Assembly: GCA_965178125.1 (NCBI GenBank)
Contig: OZ237772.1
Location: 496,001-560,000, forward strand
Origin: Bilabrum cf. latius
Lineage: Eukaryota > Bigyra: Bicosoecida > Bigyra > Bicosoecida
Length of the DNA: 64,000 nucleotides
Reading direction: 5' to 3'
Position numbers and translations under genes: made by a program
Shown: positions 44,463-54,907 of the stretch, piece by piece
How the letters are laid out: every line of letters begins with the position of its first letter
Numbering within the stretch: the first letter of the stretch is position 1
Notes under the pieces: generated by a model
Told to the model about the DNA's origin: nothing
The model's input: the letters and a program-made list of their open reading frames with translations, nothing else
Databases searched by the model: none

Positions 44463-47094
44463 ATGCTGAGGAGTAGCCTCGTGCGAATTCCCAGGTGTAT
44501 TCATAGTACATCTAGAATCCCATCTGCAGCTTTAAGGACATACTCCACAATGTCGCTGGTGAGCCAAGGTGCCCTCTGCATCAGTCGTTGTCGGCCAAGG
44601 CTCATTTCCAGCTTGATTGTCGAAACAAATACCTGCTCATCGAATGCATGCTTTGCTGGAACTTGAGTTAGCTTTATGTGCACAACACTTGCATAAACTG
44701 CAGAAACTCATCGCTGGGGCAGCAGACACCCGGACAAACATGGTGAGAAAGATGCTGCGCCTGCAGATTGCGCCAGATCTGGATTTTTTGGCCGTGTGTT
44801 CTATCATCACTCGTGCTGCTGAAGTCGTATGCTCCTGATAGTCGGCCTTCGCACCCCTCGTCCCGCAGGTCAAGATCGCGGCGTCGCTTGCCGGCGTGAG
44901 CCTCGACGTGCAGGTGAAAGGTGAGGCGGGGCTGCGGGACCCCGAGGTAGCTGGAGCCCACATTCAGACCCTTCCCATGTTGGTAACAAGGCATGGCGCC
45001 CTGCCGCGGACGGATGCCATCTTGCGGTACGTGGCTGCTCTCCGCGAGGACGCCGGGCTTCTGGGCGAGGGCCCCTGGCAGCAGGCCCAGGTGGACCAGT
45101 GGCTCTCGGTGGCCATGGGGGACGCAGCGCAGGCTGCCGAGGCCTTCTTGGAAGGCTCTAAGGCAGGGGGCAAGGACGGTGCCAGCGTGTGCGCCGAGGC
45201 CACTCGCGAGCTGGTTCTCCTCGTCTCGATGCTGGACGCAGCGGTTGAGGCCAGCACCTTTCTCGTGGGCGAGCGACCCACACTCGCAGACGTGGCGCTC
45301 TGCTGCGCCCTATCCCCGGTGGTGGGACAGGGCAGGGCCATCGAGCCGCAGCCCGCACAGGCCCGCGTGCCCTCTTTCCTCCGGTGGTACCGCACCTGCC
45401 GGGCCCTGCCAGCATGTGCAGAGCACCTGGGCCAGGACGACTCGGGGCACCCCCTCGCCCTCGCTGGACATGGACCCGCTGTGCCCGCCGCCTCGGGGGC
45501 GGGCGCCGATGCACCAGCCTCCGTTACTGCGGCCCCCCGTGCCCCTGCGAGCTCTGGGTACCCCGGGGTGCCCCCGGAGGCCTGCGCCTCAGCTGGGGCC
45601 CTTGAGCCCTCCCCCGAGCTGCCTGCCCCCCGCTTCAACAGGGGTCGGCTGAGGGTGAAGGAGGTGCTGGCGGGTGGCAAGCAGCTGCTGGGACAGTCCA
45701 TCACGGTGGCCGGCTGGGTGCGCACCAAGCGGGGCCAGAAGAACCTCGCCTTCGTGGAGGTGTCGGACGGGAGCTGCGCCGCCGTGCTGCAGGCAGTGGG
45801 CTCGCCCGACTCGTACGAGGCCTTCTAGCAGAAGCAAGGCAAGGACGGCGCGGGGTCGCTGGAGAGGGACCTGGCGGAGGTGCGGACAGGGACTTGCGTC
45901 AGGGTGCAGGGCCGTGTGGTGGCCAACCCCAAGCCAGACAAGCCCGTGGAGCTGGAGCTGCAGGACCTTAGGGTGGTGGGCGGCGTGCCCGAGAAAGGAT
46001 ACCCCTTGGCCAAGGCGCGCATGAAGCTCGAGACGCTCAGGGAACACCAGCACCTCCGCATGCGCAGCCGCATTGGGGGTGCTGTGGCTCGCATGCGCAA
46101 CGCGCTCGCATTCGCCACGCACCGCTTCTTTTAGGAGCGCGGCTTCTACTACGTGCACACGCCGCTCATCACCGCAAGCGACGCGGAGGGCGCCGGTGAG
46201 ATGTTCCGGGTGAGCTCGCTCGACGCAGAGGAGCCCCCGCGCCTGCCCAACGGCCGCGTGGATTTCTCCAAGGATTTCTTTGGGCAGCAGTCGCACTTGA
46301 CTGTGTCGGGTCAGCTGCAGGTAGAGTCGTTTGCGTGCTCGATGAGCGACGCCTACACCTTCGGGCCTACTTTCAGGGCCGAAAACTCCCACACCTCAAA
46401 GCACCTGGCCGAGTTCTGGATGATCGAGCCAGAGATCGCATTTGCAGACCTGGAGGCAGACATGGACCTGGCCGAGGACTACCTCAAGTTCTGCACGGCA
46501 TACGCTCTCAAGCACTGCGGAGACGACCTGGCCACGTTCGAGATGGCATGCGAGAAGGGGCTGCGAGCCAGGCTGCAGGCCGTGGTGGACGCGCCTTTCA
46601 AGCGCATCACGTACACGGAGGCGCAGGAGCTGCTGTGCGACAAGGCTCTGCAGAAGAAGCACAAGGCCAAGTTCAGGGAGGCGCCCGGGTGGGGCAAGGA
46701 CCTGGCCAGCGAGCACGAGAAGTTCCTCACCGACAGCGTGTTCAAGTGCCCCGTGGTGGTCACGGACTGGCCCAAGTCCATCAAGGCGTTCTACATGCGC
46801 GCCAACGAAGACGGGAAGACCGTCGCAGCCATGGACGTGCTTGTGCCCAAGATCGGGGAGGTGATCGGCGGGTCTGCCCGAGAGGAGCGGCTGGACGTGC
46901 TCAAGGCGCGCATGGCCGAGGCGGGCGTGGAGGAGGAGCACCTGGGTTGGTACATGGACCTCAGGAGGTTCGGATCTTGCCCGCACGCAGGCTTTGGGCT
47001 TGGATTCGAGCGGCTGCTCATGTACGTCACCGGCATGGAGAACATCCGTGACGTGATCCCCTTCCCCAGGTACCCTGGCCATGCGGCTTTCTGA
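44463..47094 (+). CDS. NARS: Asparaginyl-tRNA synthetase with GST-like domain and presequence
   Basis: Class II synthetase charging tRNA-Asn. Exons 44463-44558, 44704-44742 (39 nt) and 44869-47094; both donors GTGAG; TGA stop; 786 aa. Residues 1-29 are a presequence-like leader ([20 protein letters not shown]), followed by an internal Met-Ser-Leu. Residues 30-180 form a GST-like fold ([23 protein letters not shown], then a C-terminal helical part with [10 protein letters not shown]). The OB-fold anticodon-binding domain starts near residue 320 ([22 protein letters not shown]). The catalytic core has [24 protein letters not shown] (motif 2) and [15 protein letters not shown] (motif 3). TAG codons at 45826 and at 46132; the latter is the conserved Gln after the FF of motif 1. 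Dual cytosolic and mitochondrial use through two starts is plausible. Confidence 0.93.
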
Positions 47095-47461
47095 GGATGA
47101 GTCGGAAGGCAGGTCCCTGGTGCTTGCTCCAGTGGGGAAGGAGGGAAGAGGAGAGGAGAGGTTGGGGCTACGACACTAGGCCTAGCTGAGTGGATCTACC
47201 GGCGTGGATCCGGAGCGGATTTTGGAGACCAAACCATTGGTCTGTGGACCTGGATCTAGAGAACAGAAAGTCTTTACTCAATACAAGCCTTGGCCATCGC
47301 ATTTGTATCCATGGTATGAAGCCCCCTCGCGAGTCATGACTCATGACACTCACACAGCCTCAGCTCCCTGTGCCTACTAGGACACCTCGCCACCCCCACC
47401 GACACTCACACAGCCTCAGCTCCCTGTGCCTACTAGGACACCTCGCCACCCCCACCGACAC
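47095..47461. other. Convergent intergenic region
   Basis: 367 bp from the AsnRS stop to the stop of the polytopic membrane protein gene. The right part is the 56-bp minisatellite; the left part is unremarkable. Confidence 0.4.
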
Positions 47462-47515
47462 TCACACAGCCTCAGCTCCCTATGCCTACTAGGACACCTC
47501 GCCACCCCCACCGAA
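47347..47515. repeat. 56-bp minisatellite, three copies
   Basis: Three tandem units containing cctcagctccctgtgccta, starting at 47358, 47414 and 47470, exactly 56 bp apart; the third has one substitution (tgtgcc to tatgcc). The membrane-protein frame enters from the right, passes three TAGs within the unit and stops at TGA 47464-47462. The sequence differs from the 56-bp array at 10605-10828, but the period and the position over a stop codon are the same. Confidence 0.9.
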
Positions 47516-50500
47516 CGGCCTCCTTGCCACCACGACCCCAGCCGAATCGTTGTCCTGCTCGCCCCCGTCCTCGTCCTCGTCCTCACTGGCATCGTACCGT
47601 ACATCCCCCCTAGTTCTTCTACCACCACCACGCAAGCCCTTCTCCTCGTCCAGATCCCCTTCTTCCTGCAGCTGCCGGAGCAGCTCCCGTTGCTGCATGG
47701 CCAGCAGCAGCTGGGACGCCCGCTTGGCTCGCCGCCCACGCCCTCCCCTCAGGAAGCTCAGTCGGTGTCGCCTGGCTCTCTTCCTCCTGGACGCATCGTC
47801 CCCGGCCCCCTTGAGGGCCTCCTGGTCCTCCGCAGTGAGGCCCACAATGTCAGCGGGGTGTCCGTCATCCACCGCCTGCGTCCGGCTGGATGCGAGAGGA
47901 TACAGGGAGGACATGCGCGACCACGCGCCAAGCAGCAGCGCAAGGCCGCCAAGATCAAGCGCGAGTCCAGAGGCAAGGGTCACAGGGGCCGCCAGGGGCC
48001 CATCGGCCCAGCCCTGCCCCACGCCCGGTAGGCTGGACCCGCCGGGCACCACCAGCAGCATGGCCAATACGAGTGCCTGCAGCCCCCCCACGGCCAGCAT
48101 GGGCAAAATGGTGGCGGGCAGGTGGTGGTCCAGCAGCTCGGCCAGAGTCACCTGGGCTCGGGTACGCCAGTGCTTGCGGGGGTCACTGAATGTGTGGTAG
48201 TATGGGTCCAGGTCCCCCACCCCGAGCAGAACGTACAGGAGAGCCAGCTGAGGAGCCACCAAGCTAGCGCCGACTAGGACCAGCAGCAGGGGCATCCACG
48301 CCAGCAGAGACTGACTCCACATGCCACCGAAGCATGCGCAGCAGCAGCAGTACGCCCCCAGCCCGCAGCAATCGTCCTCAATCCCTTGCGCGCTGTCCGC
48401 CTCCAGCACCAGCCTGGCTTCCTCATCGTCCTCCTCGGCCCGCCCCTGCCCCTGGTCCTCAAGTGCCTTGGGCCCGCATCGGCAGCACGAGCACACACTC
48501 CCGCAAGCTTTGTCGCAGGGACTGGGCCCCAACGCGATGGTGAGGCCCCACCAGAACCTCCAGCCCAAAAAGTCGCCGAACAGGCAGTGCGGCACCACGG
48601 CCAGCACAGCAGATGCAATCACCAGCGCCATAAGCACAGCCACCCGCCAGTCGCTGATCTGACCCGCGAAATGAACCCACAGCAAAGCGGACTCCCCAGT
48701 TGTGCCCGTAAGATCCTAATCGCCTTCTCCATCCTCCTGCTACCCGCCCCCTCTGCCGGTCCCAGGCACGCTTACTTGGTCCAGGGGCAGCGACAGCTCG
48801 GCAGATGCTGCTGCATCTATAGCATCGGCCGGGCTGCCCCCCCTCCAGAGCATCCCCACCACAGCCAGTGGCACTATGGAGCCCATCACCAGCAGCGCGA
48901 TGGCCCCGCACCACAGGCAGGGAACACACACCTGGCCCTCCACCGGCTGCAGGAGCCGTGAACCGAACAGGAGCTGTGGCCTGCGCCCCCCAAGCCCCAG
49001 TGCAGCCGCTGCCTTAACCGAAGCATCGCCCCCCAAGTCGTCCACATGCCCCCTGCCTACCAGCGCCTCTGCAATCGAGAGGGGCCGCCCCCCCACCTCA
49101 CCCAGCTGGTTCGCGTCATCATCGTCCCATCCCACATCGTCCTCTGGCTCCACTCCGGCATCCGGCCCGCCCCTTCGGATGTCACGTATGCTCTTGCTGC
49201 GCATCACAAGCACCTTGTGTTCGCGGTCCGTGAGGCCTGGTTTATCCGGCACGCCAGCCACGGGAGCTCTTGATCGATTGTCGTTGCCCCCACCCAAAGG
49301 TGCCCCAGGTACCCGTTCCGCTTGCCCCTGCCCCAGTCCCTGCCCCCCTGCAGGCTCAATGGCGCCAGTGCACAGCCCGCAGCACCCCACAGCATCGGGA
49401 CCAGGTGCAGCAACCGCCTTTGTCGAGGCCTCGTCGATGGCGGCGTCCATCTCGGCCTCGGGCCCGCCCCCGCCTGCGCTGATGCGAGCAGCAGCCAGCA
49501 TGGTCTCGGCGCTGGTGGTGGCCCATGACCTGGCCCACGCAATGCCCCGATGCGCCAACATGAGACCGGAGGGACCCACTGCAAGAGCCACTGCTGCCAT
49601 CACCTGGGCCACCACGAGAGACTGCGGCGGGGACTCCTCTCCAGCCACTGCCGCCCCTCTGTCAGCGGCCGCAGCATACCTGAATCGGAGGAACACACCA
49701 GGACCCGTGGACAGGGTGGCCATGGCCATGGGCAGTAGCAGGGACTACGATGCGGCGAACTCTGGCACCGAGGCGCCCAGGTATGGCGCCAGCGGCAGCA
49801 GCGGCAGCATAAGCAGTCCCCACACCGGGCGGGCAGATCGCTTGAAGCATACATACATCGCGGCACAGGCTCGCCTCCCTGTGCACGACCCCAGGCAGGA
49901 TTCCACTGCAGCACCCAGCCCTGCCAGCACCCGCATGAGCCACGCCGCCCCCACAACGACCATCGGCACCACGGCAAAGATGCGCGCTGCATCCACCTCC
50001 CCCGGTCGCAGCCCGTGGTCTGCCTCGCCGAACGCCCACGCGATGTCGACCCACATGGACGCCGTCAGTAGCCCGCCAGCCACGAGTTGCATGTAGGATC
50101 TCCAGGAGCACCAGAGCAAGAGGCAGCGAGAGGGACAGCAGTGCGACCACACACCGCAGCAGGGACACAGCGTCTCGCTGCACCCCGGAGGCGCGAGCGG
50201 GCAGGATTCCTCGGGACACAGGCACCAGCAGCAGGCACGCAGGCCGCACCAGGACGGGCAGCACGGAATGCAGCAGCAACTGCTTCCCGATGCTGCGCCA
50301 GGCTTGATGCCGAGCCTCTCTTCCTCGTCCTTTCCCTCTGGCTCTGGCTCATCTGGCTGGTCTTCGCCTTGGGTCGCATGTTTCGATTGCTTATCTCCCC
50401 CGCCGGCGCTCGCCTCCGGGATCGGTGCTGGCTGAACTTTATTTTTGACAAATGAGCCTCCTAGTCGTGGCAATGGTTTCAGGTCGGCGTTTCCTAGAAG

Positions 50501-50686
50501 GCGCCGAGGGCTGCCCCTAACTGGAGACCTCACCGCCAGCTTTCCCACATCCCGCTGAAAGGCTCTCTGCAGCGGTGATGCTGCCCCAGATCGACTTCCA
50601 ACAAACGATGGATTGCGTGCCAATGCCTGCTGCGAGGCACTTGCCCATCCATCGAACCTTTCATGAAGTTTCACACCCTACTACAT
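47462..50686 (-). CDS. Cys-rich polytopic membrane protein, unknown
   Basis: 1,074-residue single-exon frame. It begins ATG TAG TAG (50686-50678), read as Met-Gln-Gln, and continues GVKLHERFDGWASASQQAL. A Lys/Arg-rich N-terminal region precedes a Cys cluster (SSCCCIPCCPSWCGLRACC), then at least eight hydrophobic segments, for example AARIFAVVPMVVVGAAWLM, WGLLMLPLLPLAPYLG, GAIALLVMGSIVPLAVVGML, VAVLMALVIASAVLAVV and LALLYVLLGVG, with a second Cys patch (DDCCGLGAYCCCCACFGGM). The C-terminal tail is basic, then acidic (SEDEDEDGGEQDND). Eight or so TAG codons are in frame; TGA stop inside the minisatellite. The Cys clusters next to membranes suggest palmitoylation. No family recognised. Confidence 0.7.
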
Positions 50687-50900
50687 CGCGCCTCCAATCA
50701 ACGGAACTCGGCAAGACCGTTCTATGCCACAAGATATCTGTACGAAGTACAGTCCAATCCAAGTCTGGACTAATTCAAGTAGAATCCATGTAATTCAAGC
50801 GCATGTAATAAACGATCACACGAACCCGTGTGAAGCGCAAAGCCAAGCACCCACTCCACCGGTGCTTGCCGGCGCCGCGCATTGGCACAGTGCGGAACCA
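50687..50900. promoter_or_regulatory. Divergent promoter region (214 bp)
   Basis: AT-rich spacer between the divergent starts of the polytopic membrane protein gene and the kelch gene. It is a probable bidirectional promoter; no defined motif. Confidence 0.4.
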
Positions 50901-53900
50901 ATGCTTAGCACGCAGAAAACGCTGCTTGTGGGCACTTCGATCTCGAGTACTATGCTGTTCTGGCCACTAATTGCGTGTATAGCAGTTGAGGCACTGCCGG
51001 GGGTACAGTGGAAGATTCTGAGCCCGAGCATAGCTGATCAGGACAGGTCCACGAATCATCCACATCCGCAAATACGCTACTCCCACGCATCTGAGGCGAT
51101 TGATATGGGAGAAGAAGGTGTTTCATTGCTAGTTTCGCTTGGTTATAACCATCACGGCAAACCCACCTGGTTTGGCGACTCCTGGATCACAGACCTCGAC
51201 GGTCAATCCAACGTGTAGAAAGGTTCGCAAGACGCCATTTCTACCCATGGAGACGTCTCGAGCACATTGTTCCCGGCAAATTGGCGCTAGATAGCATATG
51301 CCCCAGGTCAGCCCGCCCCGGTGGCAAGGTACGGACACGCCATGTTGCTGGCTGCACCGGATACGGTCCTAGTGTTTGGCGGCGACGACGGAGGCCATCT
51401 CAAGTCCCAGGGTTATCACTGGGGTTCTTACCGGCGCGATATGTGGTTATTATCCGCACAGCAGGGCGTCTGGTCTGAATTGAGGGCGCGCGCCAGTGAT
51501 GTATCCCCGGGCATGGGAGAGGCCTGGCCCCCTGCAGTGGCCCTGCACACCCTCACCGGGGTCTACGGCCTCGCTTCGGAGTGGGTGCGGTAGCAAGGGA
51601 AGGAGGGTCTTCTGCCGGCAGAGTGCGATGGTGCGTCACTTTCACAGTCCCGGAGTCAATCCGGCGACGATGCCGGTGGGGATGACACAGATGGAGAGGG
51701 CGAGGGCGAGGGGGAGGGGGGTGTGGGGGGCGCGCTGGGAAGCGGCAGATCCCGCGCTGCAGACTCTCCCCGGCTGCAGTTCGCACTTCTCTTCGGAGGC
51801 TTGGCGCGGTCGGACCACAGCCCCTCTGCCCCTCGCCCTGAGGGTCTGAGTCTGGGTCGTGGCCACAATGAGAAAGGCGATGGACACGGGCAAGGGGAGG
51901 GCGAGGGCTTGCGGGGGCACGCATCGTCCAGTTGGGACGGGCGGGGCTCCCACGCCGAGACGCTCGCCGAATTGTCGAGGGGAAAGCACTGGGAGAGAAT
52001 CGACGGAAAGGTGGTTGCCATTTCCACTGCCACTGAGTAGGAGAAGGGCGGGGATAGTGAGAGCCCTGCAGGAGTCATAGGGTCAAGCACAGCAGGGGCA
52101 GCAGAGACAAAGCAACAAGATGGGACTAACGGGAAAGGCACCAAGTTGGCCTAGGGCATTGAGTCAGTGAGCTCAGGCGAGAATGGTGCCTCTGTTCCGG
52201 CCGAGAGGGGAGAGACGTCCCCATCACCGACACCAGGCCCTTCTATGGACCTGGGTCTGGGCCTGGGTCTGAGCCCAGGCCTGGGCCTGGACACGGAAGG
52301 TATGTCTCGAGTGCTTGGGTGGCCAGACGAGGATACAGAGCCTCTGCCGGCAGGGAGGGGTGTCCTGCAGCGGACAGGGCATGCCTCCGAAGAATAGCGC
52401 CGCTCAACCACCCACTCTAAGCGCAGGCTTGCGAACGCCTCGAAGACCTCCCGGTCTTAGCGCCCATCATCTCGGTCTCAATCGCCCACGCATGACTCGG
52501 CTGACCTATGGGTCCTGGTAGCTCCGCTGGACGTCGGTGTGGGGGGTGCAGCAGCTTCAGAGCCGGCAGCAGGTGCGGGGGTGCAGCGCATGGGGGCCAG
52601 TGGGTGGCGGTGGTGGCATGCTGGTGGCATGCACGCCCCTCACAGCAGCGAAGATGGAGAGCTTCATGCCCACGCACACCCAAGTGATACCAGGCACCAT
52701 AGTGGTGCAGGAGGAGATCCCATCGCTCAGGTACCGTGCGCGCACGACGTGATGCTCCCAGCCGAGCAGGGCGCGATTGCATCTGCACCGGCAGTGCGCG
52801 GCACGTGGCAGTGGGACGACCGATTGGGTCCAAAGCCGGCAAGTGAGGCCGACATGCCCTGGCCGCAGCCTAGGCACGGGCATGCATCCGTGTTCGTACC
52901 AGACCCGGCCCGGCCCGGTGATGTGCAGGGGAGCGAGGTGGATGGCTCACAGGACGGGCCCGAGTGGCGGGAGGTGCAGCGCGGTGCTGGCAGGCTGTTC
53001 GTATTCGGGGGATCCTCCCAGCGGTGCGAGCCGCCGGGCGGTGCACAGCTGCCTGAGGGCATGCGGTTCAAGTACGGGGGCTTCCACGCCGCCACCAAGC
53101 CGCTCAAGGCAGTATCAGGGACAGCGCATGGATCTGCACACAGCCCGCCAGTGCCCCCCGCCCGGCCCTAGTCGTGCCTGCTGTCGGATCTCTGGGCCCT
53201 TGAGGTATCGTGGGAGAGGGAGCGTAGGCAGCCGAAGCGCCTGACCATGGTGAATGGGAGGGTGCCATCCCTGGCGGAGGCCTCCTATGGCACCCTGTCC
53301 GTTACACTCCACGGGTGGACGAGAGTGTAGGGTCCACCAGAGGCTGAAGGGGCGCGCCCCCCTGCGGCCCCCTTGCACTCCAGCGAGTTCGCTGCTGTAG
53401 AGGGACCCAGAGCCATCGGCAGCAGCCCGGGCTCGTCTGGCTTGTGGCCCAGCCCCAGGGCACACGCGACCATGGTGTGGCTTGCTGACTCGCTGCTGGT
53501 GTATGGAGGGGCGCGATGCTCACCGGGGTGCACCTGTCTGTGCGACGCGTGGCGAGTGCAGATCGTGGGGGCGGGCAAGAGCGGCGATGGCCAGCTCCGA
53601 GGGGAAGCGGGCGGCTCGCCTGCCCGCAGTAGCCCGATGGAGGCCCGGTGGCACTTTGCAGGGCCTGATGCAGCGGCTGCGGCCTGGGGCACGGCGGCTG
53701 GCGCTCGCACGCCCACCAACTTCCACTCGGTTTGCGGCCCAAACCAGCGGGGTACTCGGGACTAGGCTGCCAGCGGGGCGCTGGGTATCGGACTGGCACA
53801 GGTGGGCGACAAGTTCCGCGGCATGGAGATCCAGTCGTGGCACGGTGTGCCTGCGAGGAGGTACAGGCATTCCATGAGCGGGCGGGGGGCGACTCGCGCG

Positions 53901-54821
53901 GCCCTAATGCTGGCCTGCGGACTAGAGGCACATCATGGACAGGAAGAGGATGGAAGTGGGCACGCCCAAGGACACGGCTGGGCGAGCCTCAGCCCCGGTG
54001 TGTCTTCAGCTGACCGACTGCCCTCTGTGGATGCACTGGCCCGGGGCCCATCCAAGGCGGTTCTATTCGGTGGCGAGGCCTACGGGCCCTCTACGTACTA
54101 CTCTGACCTATGGGAGGTGCGTGCTGCAGAGGTACCCGCGGGTGGACTGATGGCGCGGGCGAGTGCCTCCCTGGCAGCAGCAGGAGACGCGCTGCTGGAC
54201 GTGCTCGGGATCCGGCCCAAGAAGAAGAGCAAGTAGATCCAGACTGCCAGTGGGGTGGCCCTGCCCCAAGGTGGGGAGGCTGGCCAAGGGAGTGCACGGG
54301 CTGGCGCTGGCGCAGAGAGCAGTAGTAAAGGAGGCACCGATGACAGACCAACCGGGGCAAGGACAGGGCGCGATGAGGCCGATGACAGACCAACCGGGGC
54401 AAGGACAGGGCGCGATGAGGCCAAGGCCAGGAACATCGCCTTGGACCGCGGCGCTGACATGCACTTCCTCGTGTGGCTCACCATGGCTGGGTGTGTCTGC
54501 TTTGGGGTCGTCGCGGTGGGCCTTCAGGGAGTTTTATGGTCGACTGGATCCACTGCCAGTGTATGTCCCTGCCAGCAGCGGGTAGGTGGTGGGCATAGGG
54601 TGGAGCATCGTGCTGGTAGTGCTGGGCCCTCAGGGCCACCGGCATTGAAGCGTCGGGGGACCAACGGAACGCACGGCGCTAGAGATCCCGTAAATGGAGA
54701 GTTAGACGTAGAGATCGGTACGACGAATGGCACGCATATGTATGAGCCAGTCCATGGCGGTGCTGCGAGTGTGGGAGAGGGAAAGATCCGGCGAAGAGGA
54801 GGTGATGCGCACGAGGATTGA
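50901..54821 (+). CDS. Kelch-repeat single-pass membrane protein
   Basis: 1,306-residue single-exon protein with TGA stop. It has an N-terminal hydrophobic segment (MLFWPLIACIAVEAL) consistent with a signal peptide, then kelch blades whose GG and Trp signatures are visible: YGHAMLLAAPDTVLVFGGDDGG...DMWLL, RLQFALLFGG, HGHASVFVP...RLFVFGG, SDLWALEV, HATMVWLADSLLVYGG...DAWRV, and AVLFGGEAY...SDLWEV. Long low-complexity linkers separate the blades. Near the C-terminus are two copies of a 39-bp unit (DDRPTGARTGRDEA), a transmembrane helix at about residue 1190-1215 (FLVWLTMAGCVCFGVVAVG) and a polar tail. About ten TAG codons are in frame. Role unknown; kelch propellers usually bind protein partners. 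Confidence 0.8.
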
Positions 54822-54907
54822 ACTTCCGGTTTCATTGGTACCCACCGCCGGCGACAGATGCGACCAGATTCATTACCAAACAGCCCCTCCGTACAAGTTT
54901 TTGTAGC

